Counted from the first letter of the stretch, positions 25,739 through 35,848 are shown. The stretch: DNA of 42,461 nt from DASQVO01 sp035640715 (GCA_035640715.1 DASQVO010000370.1:1-42461); one strand, 5' to 3'. Notes: generated by a model from the sequence alone, not told the origin. Numbers and translations are program-made.

Positions 25739-25990
25739 ATGCCTGACCTTCCCGTCCACCATTTCCGGGGCGGCGATGGTATTAAGCTCGCCTATCGAGA
25801 AATGGGCCAGGGCCGGCCGCTGGTGCTACTCCACGGCTACTTCTCCAACGCAATAGTCAACTGGGTGCGCTACGGCCATGTGGCGAGAATCGCTGCGCGC
25901 GGCTTCCGCGTCATCATGCCCGACCTGCGGGGCCATGGCGACAGCGGCAAACCGCACGACGCTGCCGCCTACCCGCCCGACATACTGGTC
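25739..25990 (+). pseudogene. Alpha/beta hydrolase, N-terminal fragment
   Basis: From ATG 25739, 11 bp after the reductase stop, about 82 residues match the start of an alpha/beta hydrolase: GGDGIKLAYREMGQGRPLVL, LHGYFSNAIVNW (oxyanion HG), and VIMPDLRGHGDSGKPHD. Similarity ends at about 25984; the nucleophile elbow G-x-S-x-G and the catalytic His are absent. The frame continues to 26427 only as antisense or out-of-frame malic-enzyme sequence. It looks like the last operon gene, cut when the malic-enzyme segment joined here. Confidence 0.7.
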
Positions 25991-26066
25991 ACAGGTTGGC
26001 CACCTGGCGCTTCCAGGATCAGCTTCGGCACGCATAGGCTGGTGGTGACGCGCGGAGGGCGATGGC

Positions 26067-27833
26067 ATGGTGACACAGAAACTTCGATCAGGCCGTGCCG
26101 GAAACGCGGAAGCTGCGATGTGCGAGCGGTCCTTCGACGTCGGCACCGCACGCGACGGGTACCGCCTGCGGATCCGGGCCCGGGGCAACGCGGTGCTCAC
26201 GAACCCGATGCTCAACCGGGGCACCGCGTTCACCGCTCAGGAGCGGCGGGAACTGGGCTTGACCGGCCTGCTGCCGAGTGCTGTGTCAACCCTGGAAGGC
26301 CAGCTGCGGCGGGTGTACGGGCAGTACCTCCGCCAGCCGACCGATCTGGCCAAGCACGTGTTCCTGAGCTACCTGAGGAATCGCAACGAGGTCCTGTTCT
26401 ACCGGCTGCTCATCGACCACATTGAGGAGATGTTGCCGATCGTCTACACGCCGACCGTCGGGCAGGCCATCGAGCGGTTCAGTCATGAGTACCGGCGCCC
26501 GCACGGCGTGTACCTGTCGGTCAACGAGCCCAGACAGGCCGAGCAGGCGCTGCGCAACTATGGCATGGGCCCGGACGATGTCGACCTGATCGTGGCCACC
26601 GATGCCGAAGGCATCCTCGGCATCGGTGACCAGGGCGTGGGTGGCATCGAGATTTCGATCGGCAAGCTCTGCCTCTACACCGCCGCGGCCGGCATTCACC
26701 CGAGCAGGGTGATCCCGGTCGTGCTGGACGTGGGGACCGACAACGTCAGCCTGCTGCACGATGACATGTATCTGGGTAACCGGCATCCCCGGGTACGCGA
26801 CGAGCGCTACGACCGGCTCATCGACGGGTATGTCGCAGCGGCCGGGAAGCTATTCCCCCGGGCGATGCTGCACTGGGAGGACTTCGGCGCGGCTAACGCC
26901 CGGCGCATTCTCAACAAGTACGCCGAGCGGTGCTGCACATTCAACGACGACATGCAGGGCACCGCCGCGGTGGTGCTGGCGGCCGCGCTAGCCGCGATCC
27001 GGGTCACCGGTGGCCGGCTGCGCGACCAGCGAGTCGTCATTCATGGCGCCGGCACGGCCGGGATGGGCATCGCCGACATGATGCGTGACGTCATGGTCAA
27101 GGAGGGGCTCACGCCTGGGGAAGCGACCAGCCGGTTCTACGCCCTGGACGTCGAGGGCCTGCTGGACGCCGACCGGGCTGCGCATCTGCACGACTTCCAG
27201 GTGCCCTACGCCCGCCCGCCGGGCGGGACAGCCGGCTGGACGCGCGGCGGTCACGGCGGCGTGGGTCTGGCCGAAGTGGTCCGGCAGGTCGCGCCGACCA
27301 TACTGATCGGGACGTCCACCCAGGGCGGTGCCTTCACCGAGCACATTGTCAAAGACATGGCCGCACATGCCGACCGGCCGATCATCATGCCGTTGTCCAA
27401 CCCTACGTCCAAAGCTGAGGCGCAGCCGGCCGATCTGATCAGGTGGACCGACGGCCGGGCCCTCGTCGCCACCGGCAGCCCGTTCCCGCCCGTCGTGCAC
27501 GCGGGACGGCAATACCGGATAGCCCAGGCGAATAACGCCCTGGTCTTCCCCGGGCTCGGCCTCGGTGTAACGGTCGCGCGGGCGCGCCGCATCAGCATCG
27601 GCATGATTGCTGCGGCGGCGGATGCGGTGGCCTCGCTGTCAGATCCCACCACGCCGGGCGCCGCGCTCTTGCCGCCGGTTAACGATCTGCGCTTGGTCTC
27701 TGCGGCGATAGGCGCCGCCGTGGCTCAGGCCGCCGCCGCGGAGGGACTCGCCCAGGTGCCGCTCACTCACCCCATCGAGCAGGTGCACCAGGCGATGTGG
27801 CAGCCCGCCTACCCGCCGTTCGACCTACTTTAG
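26067..27833 (+). CDS. NAD-dependent malic enzyme (MaeA type)
   Basis: 588 residues from ATG 26067, with GGAGGG 6 nt upstream. It oxidatively decarboxylates malate to pyruvate. Seen: TNPMLNRGTAFT and the large-type N-terminal domain; IVYTPTVGQAIERF; GILGIGDQGVGGIEISIGKL (substrate site); WEDFGAANARRIL and FNDDMQGTAAVVLAAAL (metal ligands); Rossmann motif GAGTAGMGIADMM; and a late NNALVFPGLGLGV. This is the long eukaryote/MaeA-like form, usually NAD-dependent. It is downstream of the pyruvate-dehydrogenase/thiolase/reductase operon after a truncated hydrolase, so it may have its own promoter; its product pyruvate feeds the same route. Confidence 0.93.
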   Translation: MVTQKLRSGRAGNAEAAMCERSFDVGTARDGYRLRIRARGNAVLTNPMLNRGTAFTAQERRELGLTGLLPSAVSTLEGQLRRVYGQYLRQPTDLAKHVFLSYLRNRNEVLFYRLLIDHIEEMLPIVYTPTVGQAIERFSHEYRRPHGVYLSVNEPRQAEQALRNYGMGPDDVDLIVATDAEGILGIGDQGVGGIEISIGKLCLYTAAAGIHPSRVIPVVLDVGTDNVSLLHDDMYLGNRHPRVRDERYDRLIDGYVAAAGKLFPRAMLHWEDFGAANARRILNKYAERCCTFNDDMQGTAAVVLAAALAAIRVTGGRLRDQRVVIHGAGTAGMGIADMMRDVMVKEGLTPGEATSRFYALDVEGLLDADRAAHLHDFQVPYARPPGGTAGWTRGGHGGVGLAEVVRQVAPTILIGTSTQGGAFTEHIVKDMAAHADRPIIMPLSNPTSKAEAQPADLIRWTDGRALVATGSPFPPVVHAGRQYRIAQANNALVFPGLGLGVTVARARRISIGMIAAAADAVASLSDPTTPGAALLPPVNDLRLVSAAIGAAVAQAAAAEGLAQVPLTHPIEQVHQAMWQPAYPPFDLL

Positions 27834-27903
27834 GGATCCGCCGGCGATAATGCCGCCGACAACGGCGAACAGGTCACCCGAGCTGACTGATGCCAGTGCC
27901 AGG

Positions 27904-27931
27904 CCGGACCCGGCGACCACGCCGGGTCCGG
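27904..27931 (+). terminator. Strong hairpin behind the malic-enzyme gene
   Basis: A perfect 12-bp stem, CCGGACCCGGCG with its complement, around the loop ACCA. It lies 70 bp after the malic-enzyme stop and just past the stop of the convergent small gene, so it could stop transcription from both sides. No T-run follows. Confidence 0.5.
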
Positions 27932-27939
27932 GCCACAAT

Positions 27940-28149
27940 TCAGCGCTCCTCGAATCCCACGCAGTCGGATACCGGAAGCCGCGGGTAGCGGGGCAGTCTG
28001 GGGTCGAACGCGGAACGGGCACAGCGCAGGTAGGCGGTCCCCCGGCGGGTCTCGTTCAGCTTGGCATGGCGACAGGCCCGGCACAGCCCAGGTTCCGAAC
28101 CAAGCTTCAGCCAGGCAGCGTCAGGCGGGCGGCCCTTCTCTTGATTCAT
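27940..28149 (-). CDS. Small cysteine-rich (zinc-ribbon-like) protein
   Basis: 69 residues from ATG 28147-28149 (alternative start at 28200 adds 17). Features: GLCRACRHAKLNETRRGTAY, then LRCARSAFDPRLPRYPRLPV and SDCVGFEER. The C-x2-C, a later C and the final D-C-x-G-(F/Y) resemble a widespread actinobacterial family of unknown function with a probable metal-binding ribbon and the hallmark DPRxPRYPxLPV. Apparently intact and convergent with the malic-enzyme gene. Confidence 0.6.
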   Translation of the reverse strand: MNQEKGRPPDAAWLKLGSEPGLCRACRHAKLNETRRGTAYLRCARSAFDPRLPRYPRLPVSDCVGFEER

Positions 28150-28177
28150 CGCTGTTGATACCGCAATGTTTGACGGC

Positions 28178-28249
28178 TTGCTTCCTGCTTCATTTCGCAT
28201 GGTAGACGCGGGCCGGTACGGCAGGAAATCCGGACGCGGTTTCTACGGC
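28178..28249 (+). pseudogene. 3-hydroxybutyryl-CoA dehydrogenase C-terminal remnant
   Basis: LLPASFRMVDAGRYGRKSGR followed by GFY matches the end of FadB2/PaaH-type 3-hydroxyacyl-CoA dehydrogenases, where (P)PLLRxMVxAGxxGRKxGRGFY is highly conserved. Only about 24 residues survive. It lies tail-to-tail with lhgO, overlapping the last codons of that gene. Confidence 0.55.
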
Positions 28250-29553
28250 TGCGCATGCTGCAGCGGGCCGAGCTTCTCGCCGGTGAGCCGCTCGAGGATC
28301 TCCCGGCCGATCGGCAGCGCGGCGGTGGCCGCAGGGGACGGCGCGTTGAGGACGTGCAGGACCGAACCCGGTCCCCGGTGCTGGTCCCCCGGGTGCTGCT
28401 CAACGAACAGGAAGTCGTCGAGCAGCGTGCCGTCGGCGCGCACCGCCTGGGCCCGCACCCCGGCGCCCGCACGCTCCAGCTGCTCGGCGCGGACATCGGG
28501 CAGCATCCGCTGGATCTGCTTGACCATCGCCTGCTTCGACACCGAGCGGTACATCTCGCCGATGCCGTAGCGCCAGTGCGTCTTCGCGAGCCTGATCATC
28601 CCCGGGTAGGTCAGCGACCTCGCCAGCTCCCTGGGCCGCACCGTGCGCCACGAATACCCCTCGCGGGCCATCGCCAGGACCGCGTTCGGCCCGGCATGCA
28701 CGTGCCCGTCAACCCCCCGGGTGGCATGCACCCCGAGAAACGGGAACGCCGGGTCGGGCACCGGATAGATCAGGCCCTTCACCAGCTCGGCCGCGTTCCC
28801 AGTCAAGCCCGAGTACTCTCCCCGGAACGGGACGATCCGCACGCCCGGATCCGCACCCGACGCCAGGGCGAGCTCGTCAGAGCGCAGCCCGCCGCACACC
28901 ACTACCTGCCCAGCCAGCAGGTCGGCACCGTCGGTCTGCACCACCACCTCATCAGCCCGCTGGACCGTGCGGTGCACGGTGCGGCCGAGCTGGATTTCGC
29001 CTCCACTCTTGATGATCAGCTCACCGAGTTTCTCCGAGATGGCGCGGTAGTCGCAGATCCCGGTCGACGGGACCCACAGTGCCGCGATCCCCCGCACGTG
29101 CGGCTCATGCTCGCGCATGCCCCGCTGGTCCAGGCGGTGGTTCTCGACGCCGTTGGCGTTACCGCGCCGTTCGAGTTCGGCCATCCGCGGCAGTTCCTCC
29201 GGCTCGGTCGCGACGACCAGTTTGCCGCTCACCTTGTGCGGCAGGTCGTGCTCACGGCAGAACGCCACGGTCTCGGCACATCCGGCGGTCGCGAGGCGCG
29301 CCTTGAGCCCGCCCGGCGCGTAGTAGAGCCCGGAATGGATGACGTTGGAGTTGTTGCCGGTCTGGTGGCTGGCCAGCCGCGGCTCGCGCTCGACGACGGT
29401 GACGCTGCGCCCGGTCCGGACGACAGCGTGCGCCGTGGCCAGGCCGACAATCCCGCCGCCGACCACTACCACGTCGAACCTCGGCGTGGCGTTCACGACG
29501 GACGCCGGCCCGGGTCGAGGGGCCGATGAATCCTCTCCGGCCAGGTCATGCAC
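28243..29553 (-). CDS. lhgO: L-2-hydroxyglutarate oxidase
   Basis: 436 residues from GTG 29553; a GTG at 29496 (MNATPRFDVVVVG) gives a more family-like start of 417. The FAD enzyme oxidises L-2-hydroxyglutarate to 2-oxoglutarate. Seen: FAD motif VVVVGGGIVGLATAHAV, the LhgO signature HQTGNNSNVIHSGLYYAPGG, the substrate-side VPSTGICDYRAISEKLGELI, and a late GSVLHVLNAPSPAATAALPI with IG. Length and motifs are complete. The tail overlaps a few bases of a 3-hydroxybutyryl-CoA dehydrogenase remnant. Confidence 0.93.
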   Translation of the reverse strand: MHDLAGEDSSAPRPGPASVVNATPRFDVVVVGGGIVGLATAHAVVRTGRSVTVVEREPRLASHQTGNNSNVIHSGLYYAPGGLKARLATAGCAETVAFCREHDLPHKVSGKLVVATEPEELPRMAELERRGNANGVENHRLDQRGMREHEPHVRGIAALWVPSTGICDYRAISEKLGELIIKSGGEIQLGRTVHRTVQRADEVVVQTDGADLLAGQVVVCGGLRSDELALASGADPGVRIVPFRGEYSGLTGNAAELVKGLIYPVPDPAFPFLGVHATRGVDGHVHAGPNAVLAMAREGYSWRTVRPRELARSLTYPGMIRLAKTHWRYGIGEMYRSVSKQAMVKQIQRMLPDVRAEQLERAGAGVRAQAVRADGTLLDDFLFVEQHPGDQHRGPGSVLHVLNAPSPAATAALPIGREILERLTGEKLGPLQHAQP

Positions 29554-29583
29554 TGAGCATAGGCGTCCGCATCCCTTCGGTAC

Positions 29584-29754
29584 TTAGATAGCCGGGTTCC
29601 CGTCCAGGACCGCGCGCAGGCGGTGGCGAACCCAGCGAGGTTCCCCGGCGAAGCCGACGTGACCGCCGGGGAACATCGTGGGCTCGATGCCGAGGCACGC
29701 GGCGAGCGCCCTGGAGGTGCGGTCGCAGAGCTGGCCAGCCGAGCTCTCGCCGAT
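29584..29754 (-). pseudogene. Alpha/beta hydrolase C-terminal fragment
   Basis: The minus frame reads RIGESSAGQLCDRTSRALAA, then CLGIEPTMFPGGHVGFAGEP and a final helix before TAA at 29584. This is the end of an alpha/beta hydrolase, with the catalytic His in FPGGHxGF. No start or nucleophile is present; sequence above about 29755 is unrelated. It does not complete the N-terminal fragment at 25739 (different subfamily, opposite strand). Confidence 0.6.
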
Positions 29755-29842
29755 GCGCGGCCGGAGGTAGTGACTCTCGCGGTGAGGCAGAATCGTCGCT
29801 TGTCGGCCAAATTCTTTTCTGCGTCGGAAGGAACCGCTGAGG

Positions 29843-30811
29843 ATGAGTCGCGTCGTTGTCATCGGAGCTACCGGGCACATCGGCAGTTACCTGGTGCCGC
29901 GCTTGGTGCACGGCGGCCATGAGGTGATCGCCATGAGCCGTGGCACCCGCGACCCATACCACCCCAGCCCGCAGTGGAATGCCGTCACCAGGGTCACGGC
30001 CGACCGCGACGCGGAGGACGCCGAGGGAACCTTCGGTGCCCGGGTCGCGGCGCTGCGCCCCGATGTGGTGATCGACCTGGTCTGTTTTACGGCGGCCTCG
30101 GCGCAGCAACTGGTCGACGCGCTGCGCCCGTCCCGTCCGCTGCTGATCCACTGCGGGACGATCTGGGTGCACGGCCCCGCGCTGCGGGTGCCGGTCACCG
30201 AGGATGAGTCCCGCACTCCCTTCGGCGAGTACGGCACGGGCAAGGCGGAGATCGAGGCACTGCTGCACCGCGAGACGCTGGCGGGCGGCGTCCCTGCGGT
30301 CGTACTGCACCCAGGTCACATCAGCGGGCCGGGCTGGCCGGTCATCACGCCGGCCGGCAACCTGGATCCCGCCGTCTGGACTCACCTGGCTATGGGCCGG
30401 CCGCTCGCGCTGCCCGATCACGGGCTGGGTGTCCTGCATCATGTGCACGCCGACGACGTGGCGCAGGCATTCGAACGGGCCCTGTCCCGGCCGGCGGCGA
30501 TCGGGGCCAGCTTCCACGTGGTCTCCGAGCAGGCGATGACGTTGCGTGGTCTGGCCACCGGCGTCGCCCGGTGGTTCGGCCGTGAGCCGGTGCTGGACTT
30601 CGTCGACTGGGCAGAGTTCGGCCGCCGGGTCGCTCCCGAGCACGCCGAAACCACCCGCCAGCACACCTTCCGCAGCATCACCGCAAGCATCGCCCGGGCC
30701 AGAGAGACGCTCGGCTACGCGCCGCGGTACAGCTCGCTCGACGCCCTGCACGAGGCCCTGACATGGCTCGTCGCCAACGGCCAGGCAGACGTCGGCGGCC
30801 AGCAGTTCTAA
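29843..30811 (+). CDS. NAD-dependent epimerase/dehydratase family protein
   Basis: 322 residues from ATG 29843, with GAGG directly before it and GGAAGGAA further up. Extended SDR: VIGATGHIGSYLVPRLVHGG at the N-terminus (G-x-x-G-x-x-G), DVVIDLVCFTAASAQQLVDA, and a Y-x(3)-K-like YGTGKAEIEALL. It continues VVLHPGHISGPGWPVI and HHVHADDVAQAFERAL. Substrate unknown; relatives act on nucleotide sugars or as isoflavone-reductase-like enzymes. It has no operon partner: the enolase-superfamily gene downstream is convergent. Confidence 0.85.
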   Translation: MSRVVVIGATGHIGSYLVPRLVHGGHEVIAMSRGTRDPYHPSPQWNAVTRVTADRDAEDAEGTFGARVAALRPDVVIDLVCFTAASAQQLVDALRPSRPLLIHCGTIWVHGPALRVPVTEDESRTPFGEYGTGKAEIEALLHRETLAGGVPAVVLHPGHISGPGWPVITPAGNLDPAVWTHLAMGRPLALPDHGLGVLHHVHADDVAQAFERALSRPAAIGASFHVVSEQAMTLRGLATGVARWFGREPVLDFVDWAEFGRRVAPEHAETTRQHTFRSITASIARARETLGYAPRYSSLDALHEALTWLVANGQADVGGQQF

Positions 30812-30926
30812 GCTCCACGTCCGGGGTCCCGGAGAGTCCCGGCCTGAGCGGGGCCTACCCGGCCTCTGATTGGCGCTCGCGCCTTCGCGGCCGGTCGCCG
30901 TCACTGGTCCGGCCGGCCGGCATCGG

Positions 30927-32066
30927 TCAGTGTCCGGACTGGCTGCCATAGACGCGGTAGCGCTCCAGGTCCGCCCACCTGACATCCAGCCCGAGGCCGG
31001 CGCGGCCCGGATCGGGACGGAGCGCGCCACCCTCCGGGCTGAGCGTGCCGTCGAAGGCGATGTCCTCGATCCGCACGTGCGTGTGGAAATACTCCAGGTG
31101 GCGCACATGCGGCACCGCGCAGAACGCGTGCGCGCTCACCGCGGGCGCGCAGTGGCCGGACAGCTCCACCTGGCGGGCCTCGGCCAGCCCGCCGACTTGC
31201 AGCAGGCCGGTGAGGCCGCCGCACCGGGTGACGTCGGCCTGCAGGCAGTCCACCGCCCCGGCGTCCAGCAGCGCGGCGAAATCGGGCAGCACGTAGCCGT
31301 ACTCCCCGGCCGCGATATCAAGCCCGGCCGGCCCGCGATCGCGCAGCAGCCGCAGGCCGTCGGTGTCCTGCGAGCTGACCGGCTCCTCGAACCAGCACAC
31401 CCCCCACTCGCTGGCGAACCGCTCCGCCCAGTACAGCGCGCCCTTACGGCTCAGCGCCCCGTTGGCGTCGGTGAACAGCTGCACGCCATCCCCGGCCTCC
31501 TTGCGCACCGTCGTCAGCCGGGCCGGGTCGGCGTCCGGGTGGCGGGAGGTCTTGAGCTTCATCCGCGGCAGCCCCTGCGCCGCCCACTCGCTGACCTGCG
31601 CGGTGAGCCGCTGGATCGAGTAGTTGGTGAAGCCGCCGCTGCCGTAGATCAGCACCTGGTCACGGAACGCAGGAAGTGTCCGGTACAGCGGCTGGCCCAG
31701 CAGCCGCGCCTTGAGGTCCCACAGTGCGATATCCACGGCAGACATCGCCATCGCCCCGGGCCCCGGCTGGCCGGCGTTCCGGAGCTGGACCGACATCTCC
31801 CGCCAGGCAGCCGGCGGGGCGAGGGCGCCCGCCCCGGTGACGGCGGACGCCAGCTTCGACTCCACCAGCGCCGCCACGGACACATCACCGTAGGTGTAGC
31901 CGATTCCGGCGGTGCCCCCGGCACACGCCTCCACCAGCACCATGACCGTCGAGGACCACGTGAGCGTGCCATCCTGCTCCTGGCCATCCGGGCCGTCGGC
32001 GGGAAACTCGAAGGCGTGCACGGCCACCCTCTCGACGGGGATGCTGCCTGCTCCTGCCCTCGCCAT
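30927..32066 (-). CDS. Mandelate racemase/muconate lactonizing enzyme family protein
   Basis: 379 residues from ATG 32064-32066, preceded by GGACAGG; a longer frame upstream is unlikely because family similarity starts at IPVERVAVHAFEFPADGPDG. Enolase superfamily: capping domain, then SAVDIALWDLKARLLGQPLY, the barrel base at MKLKTSRH (K-x-K-like), metal ligands in FTDANGALS, WFEEPVSSQD and IAAGEYGY, then DVTRCGGLTGLLQVGGLA and SGHCAPAVSAHAF. It abstracts the alpha-proton of a carboxylate, most likely as a sugar-acid dehydratase. Substrate is not predictable. Divergent from the EF-Tu-like small gene. Confidence 0.88.
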   Translation of the reverse strand: MARAGAGSIPVERVAVHAFEFPADGPDGQEQDGTLTWSSTVMVLVEACAGGTAGIGYTYGDVSVAALVESKLASAVTGAGALAPPAAWREMSVQLRNAGQPGPGAMAMSAVDIALWDLKARLLGQPLYRTLPAFRDQVLIYGSGGFTNYSIQRLTAQVSEWAAQGLPRMKLKTSRHPDADPARLTTVRKEAGDGVQLFTDANGALSRKGALYWAERFASEWGVCWFEEPVSSQDTDGLRLLRDRGPAGLDIAAGEYGYVLPDFAALLDAGAVDCLQADVTRCGGLTGLLQVGGLAEARQVELSGHCAPAVSAHAFCAVPHVRHLEYFHTHVRIEDIAFDGTLSPEGGALRPDPGRAGLGLDVRWADLERYRVYGSQSGH

Positions 32067-32225
32067 GGTGTTACCTGTCCCGGCCGGGTCCACCTCACCA
32101 CCGCCAATCGCTCGTCTGGACGCTGACTCCCCACCCATACCTCGTGGTACGAGTGATAAACAGCGCGATACGCCCCAACGCCGTGATGACGTGGGCGGGC
32201 GGGGAGATGCCAGGCCGCACACCTC

Positions 32226-32253
32226 TTGACCCTAAGTTCAATCGTGATACGAT
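32226..32253 (+). promoter_or_regulatory. Candidate sigma-70-type promoter, possibly leaderless
   Basis: TTGACC (32226-32231) and TACGAT (32248-32253) are spaced by 16 bp. Initiation would fall at about 32259, right at the second ATG (32258) of the small gene, which has no Shine-Dalgarno sequence. Confidence 0.4.
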
Positions 32254-32470
32254 GCGAATGGAACCCGCAGGGCATTGGCGCGCCCTCGTCACCAGCACCC
32301 ACGACGAGCCGCTACAGCCAGCAACCCACTGTATCGAGCTGACGATGACCGTGCTCGGTGACGACGCCTGCGACTACCTCGAGGCCGGAGACATCTTCGC
32401 GCTCTGGCGCGGCCATGACATCGGGCATGGAGTGATCTCCCGCCGCCTATCCCTTTGGACAGACTCGTAA
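32252..32470 (+). CDS. Small EF-Tu domain III-like protein
   Basis: 72 residues from ATG 32252, or 70 from ATG 32258. It has the shape of the last beta-barrel of EF-Tu: a short strand MEPAGHWRALVTSTHDEP, central HCIELTMTVL, then YLEAGDIFALWRGHDIGHGV with IS. The end matches the E-x-G-x-x-F-x-(L/I)-x-x-G-x-x-(V/I)-G-x-G-x-(V/I) motif of translation-factor barrels. Free-standing versions occur in actinobacteria without a known role. A strong hairpin terminator follows directly. Confidence 0.55.
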   Translation: MRMEPAGHWRALVTSTHDEPLQPATHCIELTMTVLGDDACDYLEAGDIFALWRGHDIGHGVISRRLSLWTDS

Positions 32471-32471
32471 C

Positions 32472-32512
32472 CCGTCTCCCCCGGGGGCTGAAGACACCCC
32501 CCGGGGAGACGG
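32472..32512 (+). terminator. Long GC-rich terminator hairpin
   Basis: CCGTCTCCCC pairs with GGGGAGACGG. After one bulged base the stem continues as GGGGG with CCCCC, closing a ~9-nt loop. It begins right behind the stop of the EF-Tu-like gene and also lies 60 bp beyond the katE stop, so it may terminate both convergent genes. Confidence 0.7.
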
Positions 32513-32572
32513 TCGCCACGGATGTTTCCGTCGGGGGCCCACACTCCTTCATCACCCCACACTGGCGGGCCG

Positions 32573-34690
<2,118 letters not shown>

Positions 34691-35034
34691 TTGTGCCTCC
34701 TCCGGGCGTCGGGCTGGCATCCCACCCCCCGACCCGGTCGTTACCCATGGTCAATGGCCTGACACGCGGCCGCCCGCAGAAAAAAGGCCCGCCGACACCT
34801 CCTGCGCTGCCTGCTACCAAGTCCTGGGTTCCAGCGCTGACGGCGATGAACGCGCCTAGCACCCGGTCCGGGCCGTGATCATCGAGTCCAGTTGCTCGAA
34901 CGCCTACAGCCGCTCCGCCTGAGACCCGGCCGGCAACGCAGTCGCGTACGCCTCACGCCGGGCGCGTGGCGGCGCTTGGAAGACACGGGCGGTTCTGTTG
35001 GCACGGGTTGTCCTACCTGAGTAGGATAGTTGCT
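34691..35034. other. Gap between katE and the toxin-antitoxin pair
   Basis: About 340 bp. It should hold the katE promoter (minus strand) and, at its right end, the vapB operator. A minus-strand tail AFEQLDSMITARTGC before a stop near 34857 could be the last trace of a gene, but an upstream stop interrupts it. Nothing else is recognisable. Confidence 0.5.
35011..35026. promoter_or_regulatory. Palindromic operator before the toxin-antitoxin pair
   Basis: TCCTACCTGAGTAGGA: perfect 6-bp arms and a 4-bp centre. The right arm overlaps TAGGAT (35022-35027), a plausible -10 element placing transcription start at the GTG 35035. This is where a VapB-type antitoxin would bind to repress its own operon. 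Confidence 0.5.
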
Positions 35035-35295
35035 GTGACTAAGCTCTCTGTTAGCCTTCCAGACGACCTTGTTCAGGACCTTCGGACCGTGGCTCATGAC
35101 AACGTGAGCGCCTTCGTCACGGTTGCCGTCCGCCACGAACTCGATCGTCGGCGTCTGTTCGCCTTCGTCGAAGAGCTTGCAGATGAGCTCGGCCCTGTTG
35201 ACGAAGCTGAGGTGGCGAAGTACAGCGAGTTGTTCGCAAGCGCTGCCGGGGTCACGGCGGAACGCAAGACGGCAGGGCATAAGACTGCATCCTGA
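35035..35295 (+). CDS. VapB-like antitoxin
   Basis: 86 residues from GTG 35035. The start MTKLSVSLPDDLVQDLRTVA has the strand-helix layout of ribbon-helix-helix antitoxins. The second helix is SAFVTVAVRHELDRRRLFAF, and the acidic C-terminal half (ELADELGPVDEAEVAKYSEL) is the usual toxin-wrapping segment. It would neutralise the PIN protein and repress the operon at the palindrome upstream. Its stop overlaps the toxin start by one base (TGATG), giving translational coupling. An earlier in-frame start at 34966 is unlikely. Confidence 0.75.
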   Translation: MTKLSVSLPDDLVQDLRTVAHDNVSAFVTVAVRHELDRRRLFAFVEELADELGPVDEAEVAKYSELFASAAGVTAERKTAGHKTAS

Positions 35296-35759
35296 TGACG
35301 GCACTGGTCCTGGATACCCGGGCACTAGAAGTCGCAGCTGACCCCAAGGCGGATACTCAGGCGGCCCGGCGTCTGCGCGACATGCTTACGTCCGCGGCTC
35401 GGATGGGAGTGCCCGTACGCGTGCCCACTGCTGTGCTGGCCGAAGCGTATCGCGGTACTGCGGCTGACGCCGCGCTTGATCGTGTGCTGGGACGCGGCAT
35501 ACGACCGATCACGATGGGACAGGCAGCGGCGCGAGTAGCTGGCGGCCTCCGGTATCGCGACCGGCTTGACTCGTGCCATACCGTCGACGCGCTCGTTGTC
35601 GCGACTGCGATTCGCCTCGGCGGCGGCATCGTCGCGACCGGTGACCCTGACGACCTTCGATCCCTTGCCCGTGAACACTCCAACATCAAGGTACAGCCGC
35701 TTTCCCGAGGCTGTGGCGGACTTTCCGAGGGTACGTTTCCGCCCGGAGGCACGTGCTAA
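35295..35759 (+). CDS. PIN-domain toxin, VapC-like
   Basis: 154 residues from ATG 35295. PIN ribonuclease acidic residues are in place: D7 in LVLDTRALEV, E50 in VLAEAYRG, D98 in CHTVDALVVATA and D117 in VATGDPDDLRSL. Such toxins cleave tRNA or rRNA when freed from the antitoxin. The N-terminal D-T-(R/S)-A-L and the late GDPDDL fit VapC. The last ~20 residues (Gly/Pro-rich) extend beyond the fold. Convergent with the STAND-methyltransferase gene, 90 bp away. Confidence 0.8.
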   Translation: MTALVLDTRALEVAADPKADTQAARRLRDMLTSAARMGVPVRVPTAVLAEAYRGTAADAALDRVLGRGIRPITMGQAAARVAGGLRYRDRLDSCHTVDALVVATAIRLGGGIVATGDPDDLRSLAREHSNIKVQPLSRGCGGLSEGTFPPGGTC

Positions 35760-35848
35760 CGCCGGGCCGCCCAGCCGCCGGAACGGCACGGGATCTCCGG
35801 CAACCGGCCGGGCACACCCGGGCTGTAAATGATCGTGACGCGCGGCCG

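Noticed and set aside
27825..28022. Minus-strand frame ending in a hydrophobic Gly/Val/Ala segment
   Set aside because: Overlaps the terminator hairpin and the small cysteine protein; the hydrophobic run is a by-product of GC-rich repeats and no start site is convincing.
25739..29754. The two alpha/beta hydrolase fragments as halves of one split gene
   Set aside because: They lie on opposite strands, 3.6 kb apart, and belong to different subfamilies by their motif context.
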